From Spirodela intermedia (taxonomy: Eukaryota; Streptophyta; Magnoliopsida; Alismatales; Araceae), in contig LR746281.1 in NCBI GenBank assembly GCA_902729315.2, positions 2,354,501-2,418,500 of the forward strand: 64,000 nucleotides of DNA. The letters run 5' to 3'. The notes under the pieces were generated by a model that was not told the DNA's origin, searched no databases, and was given only the letters and a program-made list of their open reading frames with translations. Positions 35,964 to 46,600 of this stretch are shown piece after piece; positions within the stretch are counted from its first letter, which is position 1, and each line of letters starts with the position of its first letter. Made by a program: the position numbers and the translations under genes.

Positions 35964-36311
35964 GAAAAATGTACCTACATGAGATACAAAAATAAAAGAG
36001 CAAGCTGGTTAAACTAGAGCTACAAGTCAAACATTTGTTGCATCTAAGCCAAACATGACAAGGATTGAAAGAGTAGAAGTTGGTCTCAAGGTAAAGTAAA
36101 CTAGTGAGAAATGGAAGTATGGAGGTTCTATTCTTTGTCTAATGAAAACTTACATGTCTAAATATGAAACGAGTTAATTTTTCTTTGAGTTTTGTGAAGT
36201 ACATGCTCATAATTATGCAGTTAATGATTAAGATGAACGTAATGAAATCATAGCAACACGATCATTCTTAATCCATTACTAAGGAACTAGCAATGAGAAA
36301 AGTTGGGGGTA

Positions 36312-37315
36312 TGATAACACATGAATAATGTGTTGGAATACACCTTAACTTAGTTAATTTTATTTTTTATGATATTATTAATGTGTTGTTCACATCAATC
36401 TTTATGAATTTTAACATGTTTCAAAGTATCTTAATGCTTTAAATATTTCTTAAAATTTTATGAGATTAATCTCCTCATACACATTTGGGTGGCTTATTAA
36501 ATAGGATTATGATAGACATTGAATATACTTTCGTGATTTTAAAAATTATTTTCCAGTGATTTTAACATTTTATACCTCAATTTGTGGGCACTTCATCAAC
36601 AGCTGTGATGCAGCAGCCTAACTGTTACTCACAAGAGTGAGGAGTCAGCCTTGTGACAAGAGAAGAATCCAACAGCTTAGGAGAGAGCATAGAAGACCAT
36701 TGATCTAACGGAGTGTGGCCTTGCAAGGGATGAATCCACCAAAACCTTTGAGCAGTTTCTCTCGTGTGAGTGAAAGGTGAGAGAGAGAGGAGAGAGATGG
36801 AACACCACCATATACACTTGAAGAAAACTCATGTCATTATCTGCTTTTTTGATTAAGAAAACCTTTGGCAATTCAGCCAACCTAGAGGGTTTAGGTTTTC
36901 TGAGCTCCACATCATGTGAATGCAAGTGTGTCAATCTGGAGTGCCCCTCATCTTGCTTGAACGAGGTTTCTCTCACTAAGAAAAGTTTCATTTATTTTAT
37001 GTTAGATTTTAGTTAAGAATTTAGGAGTAGAAGTCACGAACACTGGATGGTCGTTTTTATGCCGGTCAGATCTGAGAAATCGGATCTAGACTCATCACCC
37101 CCCTTCTCTCTCTTTCAGTCCATGACCTCTCATTTCCTTTTTAGATATATCCTTCATTAGAACAAGCACGAATCAGTAAGCCCAAATTTCTTAAGGAGAC
37201 GACTTGACTCGTTGCTATCTATGAGTATTTTGTGAATCAAATTACAACATAACTCATAGTATTTTGATGGAGGAGATTAAGGACTAACGACACCAGTAGA
37301 AAATCATACTCATCA
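36312..37315 (+). repeat. 3' LTR of the plus-strand gypsy element
   Basis: Preceded by a polypurine tract (AGTTGGGGGTA). It begins TGATAACACATGAATAATG and ends CTCATCA, about 1.0 kb. It is followed directly by intron sequence of the ATPase copy A, which can be aligned with 54170 onward, so the insertion point is exact. Confidence 0.85.
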
Positions 37316-38467
37316 CCTAGTGAATAAAAAACACATATTCAATGGGCACACTACAAGAGTAAGTTTAAAAAGTTGAGACAAGCCAAAGACTACAATGAAA
37401 TAAGTGTACGAAAAAACCTCATGTAGTAGATGTCAATTTTTCATTCCTGTAGTGTAATTACAAGAGTAGAGAAAACAAAGCGTCAACTATAATAAAATGG
37501 TTATCGCACTTATGGACCATTTCATGAACGTTAATTTTTTATCCAAATTCCATATCAAACTTTTAACTGTTTTTCCCAAATTGCCTTGCTGCAAAATGAC
37601 TCAGCTACAGTTTCTCAAATCAACAATCTGAGCTTAAAATCAATTGTATTTTTAGGATGATAGCCGCGCTGTGGACAAAGCTCTTTTTATCATTTCTGCA
37701 AGGGTGAAAGAGTGAACAACGATGCTTTTTAACGAGGGTCGCCGGCGCCTGCCCGCGCGCGCCACGGGCGGAGCGCGCTCGTGCAGGTTCAGAGCGATGT
37801 TCCCTAGCAGCTTTCACGTGAACCCCATAGCCCCACGCAGCGCAGGGGAGAGCGCGCGCGTCAGCGGGCGAATCCTCCACTTTGAAAGCCCAACGTACAT
37901 AGCAGCGTACACCGTCTATCTGTCTGTTTACGGTATGCAGGAGTTCCTTTTTTTAATATAGTTCATTGAACGTATTCCGCTTCTAATTTTCTAGTTCTTA
38001 TTTATCTTGCTTGACGACTATGTGACAGTATCCACTTCCAAAAAAGGAAAACTTTTAACAGGACCATCTCAAGTGCAGAACTAAATAAGATTTGAACGGA
38101 TAGATGGTGCGAACATCGCGTGGTAACCTGAGTTGAAGGATAACAGCCGAAATCAGCTCGATTGCGAGGGAAAGGGAAGGTACTTTGGTGTGCGGAGGGC
38201 CCCTCAAAGGCATATGAAACTAACTGAGAACGGTAAATGAAGAAGCGGACACTAATAAAACCATGAATTCCTCACCAGGTGCAACACATGTCGAGTGTTG
38301 GAACACAATTCAATCATAATTCGTTGTGAGAACAATCGGAGAGGAGCGGACGGGCAGGCATGAGCTACGCGGTAGACACCTCGTATTAAGTCGGTGTCGA
38401 TCAAGGGGCGGCCGAGGCGTCTGGCTATCTCCTTCTTCTTGGCGACCTTGCTGTTTGACACGCCCAT
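37316..38467 (-). pseudogene. ATAD1/MSP1-like AAA-ATPase copy A: exon 1 and part of intron 1
   Basis: Exon 1 spans 38467-38380 on the minus strand (29 codons plus 1 nt, donor AG|GTGTCT). It begins MGVSNSKV and continues KKKEIARRLGRPLIDTD, the N-terminal signature of plant ATAD1/MSP1-like ATPases, which extract mislocalised tail-anchored proteins from the outer mitochondrial membrane. Between these two blocks the family normally has a hydrophobic membrane anchor and more residues; here it is absent, so even this exon is shortened. The intron sequence 37320-37640 matches 54180-54490 of copy B, but a gypsy LTR cuts it at 37315 and no later exon follows. The donor phase fits the acceptor phase of exon 2 in copy B. 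Confidence 0.8.
37721..37880. other. GC- and CpG-rich block inside copy A intron 1
   Basis: About 160 bp with a very high density of CpG and GCGCGC runs, in sharp contrast to the AT-rich intron around it. It is open on both strands but matches no family I know. It lies between intron parts that align with copy B, where I see no counterpart, so it may be a captured fragment or an old promoter-like island. Confidence 0.5.
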
Positions 38468-38810
38468 GGCCTGCGTTCTTCTCTAACCGCAGCGAGAAGA
38501 AAACAGGGAAGAGAGAGAGAGAGCAAGATTACACGACGATGGCGGTTCCCCTTTATTTCCTCTTTGGTCACGTCGTTGACTCGTGTGAGACGACCAGAGA
38601 TGGACAGGCGTTCTTCGCAAAAGTGTGAACTATATGGCAAACTCTCTTGTTGGATGGCTTCTCCACAAAAACTTCCGTCAGATCGGCTCTATTATAGAAA
38701 ACATTTAAACTAAAACACAAAAAAATCCCGCAGGCTTCTAAAATCACTGCTATTACATATTTTCCTGGTTTCAGATTTCTAATGGATCAAGTTTGATTGA
38801 AATTATGATT
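38468..38810 (-). promoter_or_regulatory. 5' UTR and promoter of ATPase copy A
   Basis: Aligns with 43603-43930 upstream of copy C: the segment next to the ATG ('atggcctgc' on the plus strand), a GA-rich tract, 'gacgatggcggttcccttt', and 'gtgtgagacgaccagagatg'. Conservation of the block between two otherwise rearranged copies marks it as shared upstream sequence. No clear TATA box was identified. Confidence 0.6.
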
Positions 38811-38860
38811 GAAGTCATATTTTGGAAGCCTAAAATTTATTTTTAAAAAAATATTTGTGT

Positions 38861-38959
38861 AAATATATAATTTTAATCCATTTTAAAATACATAAATATA
38901 TAATTTTAATCCATTTTAAAATACATAAATATATAATTTTAATCCATTTTAAAATACAT
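38861..38959. repeat. 33-bp minisatellite, three units
   Basis: Three perfect tandem units of 33 bp (38861-38893, 38894-38926, 38927-38959; unit starts AAATATATAATTTTAATCC). The corresponding place upstream of copy C (around 44005-44050) has only one diverged unit, so the expansion is specific to copy A. Confidence 0.95.
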
Positions 38960-38989
38960 AAATATATATATTTCAAATGCAAAAAAATA

Positions 38990-39190
38990 TTTCTACATAA
39001 ATTCTCATTCTTCAAATAATAAGCAAAAATCTGACACAATTATTGAAATTATTTAAGACTGAAATGTATCACATATATATACGCATACATATCCTTTGTT
39101 AAAGATAATTTCAAATAATTTTGTTAAGGACAAGTACAATGTAATAAAAGCCACGTTGAACTCAATGATTTTGATTGTTATGACTTTCAC
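38990..39190. repeat. Single unit of the ~235-bp repeat upstream of copy A
   Basis: Resembles the monomers at 44215-46600, with landmarks 'atgtatcacatatat', 'aaagataatttcaa', 'aatgtaataaaagccac' and 'ttgttatgactttcacaag'. It links directly to repeat R copy 2, as the array upstream of copy C links to R copy 3. Confidence 0.7.
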
Positions 39191-40830
39191 AAGAAGGTGA
39201 CTTCACCTTATATCAAAAGAAAAGTACAGGGAAAGCCACAATGTCCACATATACCCTAGTTAACATAAGCTTAGAAGTGAATTGAGTGGTCAAAAGGAGA
39301 AAAAAATGAAGTGATGCTCAAGACATCCATGGGGATGTGTCTCCAATACCTAGAGCTGTTGCCCAAACTTCAATAGAGGTATGTACCTAGATATAGTTTT
39401 TGCAGAAGATCAATTAAAACCCAAAGAACATATCTTTTTGGGTAATGGATGTAGGCTGGGTGTCTGAACAACTCTAAAATGTCTGTATGTCATTCTCTTA
39501 TATCATTTTCTACATGATAGTTTTGATCTTTCAAATTAGCTGTTATACTTATCTCAATTCAATTATCTATTCTATTTTATTCTCAATGGTCCACTAAGAT
39601 TAATAAATGTTATTTTAATCATGTTGCAGATAATCTAAAATCAGACCAATGACTACTAATTCCACCTGATTAGAATGTTTAATTCCAAGGATTATAACTT
39701 GTGAAATTTGTGATAAACACGAGTCTATTCACTCCCGTCATATACCACATTAGGCACCCAATAGAAACCTTTGACTTTCTCTATTTACCTATCTATTGGC
39801 ATATATCACGGCATGCAGATAAGCCTAGGATTAGTGGTGCATGTGCACGAGCCAAGGTTTAGTAGTTGAGCATAACGACATGCACATAAGTTATGGTATC
39901 AGCACGCATAGAACCCAAGATTCAATGATGACTTCCGTAAAAGGCTCAACATTCACCAACAGATTAGTCACCTTGTTGGATGTTGAAGAGTGAAAGATGG
40001 AAAAGTGAACTGTGATACTACTGGACTTACATCTCTAGGTGTTGGAGCATACAACCTAGAGATTTTGAGGTAGATTACTAATTGAATTAACATTTTACAG
40101 TGTTTTTTAAAGCTACACTCATTAATACACTATCTACCTTTGACTATCAACTCCCTATCCTTATAGTCGACTTTAGACAATGAGTCATAGATAAGGGTGC
40201 CACTCAAGATGTTGAGGTGTGGAGACATGTGATGCAATAGGCCTCATTTGAATTTCACTTTCACACAAAATAGGGGGGGCGAGTGGGAGGAAGGGAGGAA
40301 GACGGAGAGAGAGAAGATGTATTTATATAAATTGATATGTGCGTGATGGTAAAATAGCAAGTTGCCCGGATGCAGCCTCTGGGTCAAAGCCCATCATAAA
40401 TCATATGGCATAGACAAGTGCCATGTAAGTTACTTTGGTACAATCACGACATGAGACGCCACCAAATCTTCTATAGCACTGTAAATAGCTACCCACTAAT
40501 CATCCAATATATTGTAGTAAGATTATCACATTTCCAAAAAATCTCAACTGCATTATCTCTTCTTTGCCCATTTCATATAATACCAAAACAAAATTCCAAA
40601 CTTTGGTATTTAAGAATCCTAATTCGTACTATCTCTCTCCCCCACATTGTTTGACTCACCCACTTTGGAATTACTTGCATGTTTTGTCAACTTGCATCCA
40701 TTGATAAGTAAAAACATCTATGTAATATATATTCACATGTAGAATATGCATTTCTAGGTGATAATAAAATGACATAGATAGGTAAGAGGACAACCAGGTC
40801 CAATGTGGTTTTTGGGCTTGGTCTAAAAAG
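39170..40830. repeat. Dispersed repeat R, copy 2
   Basis: Aligns with 50611-53020 from 'aaggtgacttcacc' to 'tttttgggcttggtc', and with 1-1420 over its central part. No protein-coding content; the minus ORF at 40671-41024 has no family features. It forms part of the spacer between ATPase copies A and C. Confidence 0.75.
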
Positions 40831-41871
40831 GACAAAAAGAAAAGTTGGCCCACTAGGCCCAAGTCTAGAATTTGATAAGCTTTAGATACCAGGATAGGTT
40901 CCTCATTTTTAACACATGACAGTCCCAAGGTCACCCGTTCAGCCAGTTGGCACCCCAAGGTATAGTCCACCATTAAACACACTGAATGGAACCTTAAAAA
41001 AAGTTTATTAAACAAAAATTCCAAGCTGTATTTCGATTACATATGAACACCCAAGACGCTAGCAAGATGATGAGCGGATGGAAATAATTTCATGCCAAAC
41101 TCTTAAAAATAAAAAAAATCTGATGATGGCATGCACACCGACATAGCTGACCAAGTTGACCGTGATTCTGACCACAATTCATGCTTAAAAGATAATTTAT
41201 ACTTACCAACATTAGCGCCTTCCTCAACCATTGATGGTTAGAACAAGGAAAATTGATCAGACTGATGGCCTGCCTGATCAGCTAAAAATTACATTTTGTT
41301 TAAAAAAGAAGCTAGAAGTCCTCCATGCATCATTGTTGATATAAGAGGATTGATTTCTGCCCGATGATGTTCTTTGGGAAATAGTAGTCCATTAAGCTTC
41401 CTCCCATGAAGCAAAACCGAGGCTCAGAAACCCCCAAAAATATGAAATACAACCTCATTTTCCAACGTCAAAAGTTGATCTCCATAAATATTTTTATCAG
41501 ATTTAGCCTGACGAAATCCAACGGAAAACTTTGAGCTATGCCCAGAGGTAATTAAGAGCATTAATGTTGACCATTTTTTCCTTTCCCTCCTCCCTCTTTT
41601 TACATCATCTGGGTTATTTTATGAGTTTAGGCCTGTTTTTTCACTTGTCTGGACGTGGATTTGTCTGATTTTGTCAATCATTCCTCTTATGGAAAGGTAG
41701 GCCTTCGACTTTAGGTCGTATTGAGATATTATGTGTATATTTCTATTGTTAGGACTACAGGGGCCGGATCAAGGGTAGGCAGCTTCTGGTGGCTGATTGG
41801 CAACGATGCCATTGTTGGATATGCCAGACATGAGCTTACAAATCTCCAAGATGCGCTGGGCCAGACAACTC
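40831..41871. other. 3' flank of ATPase copy C
   Basis: No gene seen. Since the last coding exon of copy C ends at 41872 on the minus strand, its 3' UTR must lie here. The plus-strand ORF at 41721-41903 is a shadow of that exon. Confidence 0.5.
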
Positions 41872-43602
41872 TCATCCTCGCCATGCCTCGACAGTCAAGA
41901 TGAGGTCCCAAAATTGGTAGTTTCTCACCGCCGACTTGGTCCTCTTAGAAGGTAAGATGGCATTCTCTAGATCTCTCTGCGACAGTGCCCTTGGTGTCTA
42001 CAACAACAGAGAGAGAGAGAGAGAGAGAGGATTAGATGTAGAGTTGATAATTCAGTAATCTGAGTACCTAATTAAAAAAAAAAGTGCAATTGATCTGCTT
42101 CAACAAGACCACACTGAACGCACACAAACATATGATGGTAGAGAAATAATTATAAATACTTAAACTAAAATATTTAGGAAGACCTGTGAGAAGCTATTGA
42201 AGCATGAAATGTGTTACCTGGTGAAGATGACCCAAAAATAGCCAGTCACAACACCTGGAGAAAAATGGTATTTTTCCTCTCCCCAGATTATTTAACACCC
42301 TCAGATTTGCTTGGACATCCAACAAGGAACACTGATCCTAGGTATAATCAGATGTGGTCCTCTATAAGTATAATCTAGAGAGAGAAAAGAAAGATTTTTG
42401 TGTCGTTAACAGGGGCTCCTCTCCTGTCCAGGGAAGTGGCTGCTGATTCAAAATTCACTCTAGTTTCCCTCTAAAAAGTAGATGGTAGTGATGCAGGGTA
42501 TATATTTTGGAAGGAGAACTTAGTGAGGGGATCTACCTATGAACTTCAGGCCTTTCTCTCAATTTGCACATCATGGATTACAATCACTCAAGACCTTCAA
42601 AAAAATTCTATGATTAAAGAAGAGCGCATCTTATGGGATTCAACAATCGACCGTCACCTATAAAAAACAACTTATATCCTTGGAATATCGAAAAATAGGC
42701 AACATAATCGAACTCAATCATGGAATAAAGATTTCCTGGGTCTTGAGGCTCCAAGTGGAAATCCTCAAGTCGTTGTTTGCAGAGTGAAGCATTTTGAAAT
42801 ATTTATGCCCACATGTTGAAGTGGTGGTAGAAGTCTAAGCTATACGACTAAAAAAGGGAAAGAAGATGTCAAATGCTACTACAGTCTTATGAACAGTCTC
42901 TTTGAAAGGAATAGGTAGGATTCTTGGGAGAAATCCGATGAATTTGTCAACATCCTCTAGAAACCAATCAAATTTATAATAGAATAGCTGGATCCGGTAC
43001 TGGTATATCAAATCAGATTAGCTTCCCAGGCTTTCCCATGGCAATTCTTTTCAAATTATTTTAACCGAAAATTGTTCTAGTCATGGATAACATAGAAGTA
43101 GGATAGGATATCCGGAAGTTAAAACTTAATTGTGCAGAGGAGGGTCATCAGAAAAACAAAAAAGACAAAAAATCTTGCCACAGCCCTGGACTTATACATC
43201 ATTTGATTCACTTCCCAATTGATACTTGAAGACTCAAGACCAAAATGTTGTCTGCCATCTCCTCACCTCAGCCCACCACCTATCCCACCTCTTAAAAAAA
43301 AAAATCTCTTATTGGATAGTAGTAGTTCTGCCATTGAGAAGACTCCAAGTAAATTCCTTATGTCAAAAAGACCTCGTCTATATAGTTATATCCGCATAAA
43401 AATTGTTTTCAAGCTGCAGTATCCACGCAAATTTCAAAACCAAGTACTACATCAAAGAAAAAGAGGGATGTACTCACGGAGGATTTTTTCCCTTGTTTAT
43501 CTTCGTGCAATAATTCTCTGAGAGGGAAATAGGCAGCTCGCTTGCAGAGTCCAAACAGGTCTGATCCAGTGAACCCTTCACACATGCCGGCTATGTGATC
43601 AT
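41872..43602 (-). pseudogene. ATAD1/MSP1-like ATPase copy C: start codon fused to last two exons
   Basis: The 5' UTR homologous to copy A runs exactly to its ATG (43602), then jumps into the penultimate coding exon. Following ATG-ATC-ACA-TAG, the sequence reads IAGMCEGFTGSDLFGLCKRA and AAYFPLRELL, the C-terminal helical lid of the AAA domain, to a clean donor at 43478 (TCC|GTGAGT). A 1480-bp intron ends in a pyrimidine-rich acceptor (GTTGTTGTAG), and the last exon 41997-41872 reads TPRALSQRDLENAILPSKRT and ends after 41 codons. Phases match. Exons for the membrane anchor, Walker A and Walker B are all missing. An in-frame ATG at 43585 could give a 77-residue product. Confidence 0.85.
42007..42028. 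repeat. (GA)11 tract beside the copy C 3' splice site
   Basis: On the minus strand this is a CT run directly before the acceptor of the last exon of copy C, so it forms its polypyrimidine tract. Confidence 0.85.
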
Positions 43603-43930
43603 GGCCTGCCTCCCTTTCCCTACGCAGCGAGGAGCAAACAGGTTCGCGAGAGAGAGTGAGCGAGACTACTCGACGATGGCGGTTCCCTTTTATTTCATCT
43701 TGATCATGTCATTGACTGGTGTGAGACGACCAGAGATGAACACTTCGCAAGAATGTGAACTTTGGCAAGCTGCTATGCATGCTATCTTTTCCATCAAAAA
43801 CATCGGTCTGACCAGTCTCTCTCACACAACAAATTCAAACTAAAACACCAGACGTATTCTTACCATGAAATTCCACCAGGCTCTTAAAATGACTGCTATT
43901 AAATATTTTCTTACTTTGAGATCTCTAACG
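43603..43930 (-). promoter_or_regulatory. 5' UTR and promoter of ATPase copy C
   Basis: Homologous to 38468-38810 of copy A, including the GA-rich leader and the 'gacgatggcggttccctttt' block. It is now positioned in front of a truncated coding sequence. If still active it would transcribe the fused copy C. Confidence 0.6.
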
Positions 43931-44214
43931 GATTAAATTTTATTTAAATCATCATAAAAATTATATTTTGGATACCTGAAATTTAATCGTAAAACAATAT
44001 AAATGCGTAAATATATCATTTCAATGAATTTATGAATACATAAATATATTTTCCAAAAAATAAAAAAAATCTACTTAAATCCGCGTGCTTCAAATAATGA
44101 GTAAAAATTGGAAACTAAAATATTCAAACAATTTTTAGACCTAAATGTGTCACATATTTATAGCAGACCAATATTTTAGGAAATAATAATTCTAAAGATA
44201 AACACAACGTAATA

Positions 44215-46600
44215 AAATTCACATGAAATTTAAAGAATTTTCTTCTTGTGATTTTTAATAAAGTAACGATTTTTTTCTAAAATCATATCTATGGGATTGA
44301 TATGACAACTATTAGTCTGATTTTCCAACAATTAATAGCCAGAATGCACCGAAAATAAATTATTGAAATAATTTTAAGATCTAGATGTGGCTCATTTATA
44401 AAACCATATCTACACATTGAAATGAATAATTTCAAAGATAGATGTGATGTAATTAAAGTCATGTTGACTTCAAAAATTTTAATTGTTACGACTTTTACAA
44501 GAGGAATTAAAGTCCCTATGACTTTTTCAAGAGTAATGTGATGTGACAACTAACATTTCAATTTTTTAAAAAGGAATGGCCATTGTACCGCAATTCAATT
44601 ATTCAACTAGTTTTCACCCCTAAGTGCATCACATGTGTGTAACCATACAGATACTTTTTTGAAAAGAATAATTTCAAAGATAAACAAGATGTAAGAAAAT
44701 GAGTGTCTAATTACAAGTTTTTAATTCCTATGACTTTCATGAGATTAATAAATGTTCTGTAAGGCAATATCTATGGGATTATTGTGACATATGATAGTCT
44801 GATTTTTAAAAAATCAATAACCATTGCACACACCAAATCAATTATTCAAATAGTTTTTAGGCCCTAAGCATGTCACATATGCATAACCAGACCTATATTT
44901 TTGGAGATTATAATTTAAAAGATAAGCACAATGTAATTTAAGGCACATCAATTTTTTAAAGATTTAAATTTTCACGAATTTATGAGGTTAATGGACGTTT
45001 TACATCGTTATATCTGTGTCTGATGTGACAACTAATTCTATGATTTTTAGCATCAAATAGCCATTGTACACCCTAAAGAAGTTATTTAAACAATTTTAAG
45101 ACCTAAATGTGTCACATGGAAATTTTAATTTTGAAGATAAACATGATGTAATGGAAGGTACATCAAATTCAAATATTTTAATTGTTATAACTTTCATGAT
45201 ATCGATGAATCTTTTTTAAAGTTAAGTATATGAGACTAATATGACTTATAGGAGCCTCATTTCCAGCAATTAATTGTGTAATATATATAACCATTCCATA
45301 CTTTTTGGAGAAATAATAATTTCAAAGATAAAAACCCTGTAATAGAAAGTCACATCAAATTGTTGTATCTTTTACAATTGTTATGACTTTTACAATTGTA
45401 ATTACAGAGTTTATAGAAAACCCTATAAGCATTCCAATTGTTATGACTTTTACGAGATTAATTAATGTTTTTAACGTTATAGTCATAGCAATTAATGGGA
45501 TTGATGTGGTAGCTAATAGTCTGATTTTCAAACAATTAATAGTAATTGTAGATGCCAAATCAATTTTTCAAACAGTAGTAAGATCTAAATGTGTCACGTA
45601 CGCACAACCATACCCATACTCTTCAGAAGGAATAATTTCCAAGATAAATAGGATATAATAAAAGCCATGTTGACTTCAAAGATTTTATTTGCTATGACTT
45701 TTGCAAGAGGTTGTTTTCTGAAGTTATATCTATTGAATTGATGTGATGGCTAACCATCTGATTTTACAGTACACCCCAAATCAACTATTCAAATAATTTT
45801 AAAACCTAAATGTGTCACATATGTATAACCATACCTATACTTTTTGGAAATAATAATTTCAAAGATAAAAATGATGTAGTAAAAGGCATGCCAAATTCAA
45901 AGATATTTACTGCTATGACTTTTATGAGATTAATAAATATTTTATATGATTATATCTATGGGATTGATGTGGCTGCTAATAGTCTGATTTTCCAGCAGCT
46001 AATAGCCATTGTACATCCCCAAATCAATTATTCAAAGAGTTTTAAAATCCAAATTTGTCACATCTATACAACCATATCTAAAGCTTTTAGAAAGCATAAT
46101 TCCAAAGATAAACACGATGGAATTAAAGGCATGTCAACTTCAAATATTTTAATGTGTATGACTTTTACAAGATTAATGAATATTTTTTAAGGTTATATCT
46201 ATTTGATTGATGTGACAACTAATTTGATTTTCTAGTACCTAACAACCATTGTACACCAAAATTATTTATTCAAACAGTTTAAATATCTACGTGTGGCACA
46301 TATCTATTACTATACCTATACTTTTTGAAAAAAATAATTTCAAAGACGAACACAATGTAATAAAAGGCACATCAAAGTTTAAAGATTAATGAACATTTTT
46401 CATAGTTATATCTATGGGTTTGATATGGCAACTAATAGTATGATTTTCTAGTACTAAATAATTATTGTATACCCCAAATCAATTATTAAAGTAATGTTAA
46501 GACATAAATGTGTCAAATACATATAACCATACATATACTTTTTAGAAATTTTAATTTCAAAGATAAACATGACATAATAAATGACAAGTTAACTTCATCG
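44215..46600. repeat. ~235-bp tandem repeat array, about ten degenerate units
   Basis: A recurring block with landmarks 'atgggattgatgtgacaac', 'gattttccaacaattaatagcc', 'cctaaatgtgtcacatatg', 'aataatttcaaagataaac' and 'gttatgacttttac'. The first landmark occurs near 44292, 44536, 44770, 45013, 45228, 45499, 45733, 45958, 46200 and 46411, so spacing is about 210-270 bp. Units are diverged, so the array is old. ORFs here (e.g. 45810-46190) only reflect the repeat. A LINE truncates the array on the right. Confidence 0.9.

Larger units (their letters stand above)
33254..37315 (+). mobile_element. Second gypsy family, plus-strand element, 5' half missing
   Basis: Starts abruptly inside reverse transcriptase/RNase H and continues through integrase, a downstream ORF, a polypurine tract and a complete 3' LTR. 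It is the same family as the minus-strand element by LTR and ORF similarity. The simplest reading is that the minus element inserted into its pol gene and its left half was later lost with flanking DNA. Its right flank CCTAG (37316-37320) lies in the ATPase intron. Confidence 0.75.

Noticed and set aside
38326-38628. 100-codon plus-strand ORF
   Set aside because: Antisense to exon 1 and the 5' UTR of ATPase copy A, which carries the family signature on the minus strand.
41721-41911. 60-codon ORFs on both strands
   Set aside because: They lie across the true last exon of ATPase copy C in other frames.
44215-46600. Possible CRISPR-like or centromeric satellite array
   Set aside because: The host is a plant, units are ~235 bp without a spacer pattern, heavily diverged, and only about ten in number; it is a local tandem repeat.
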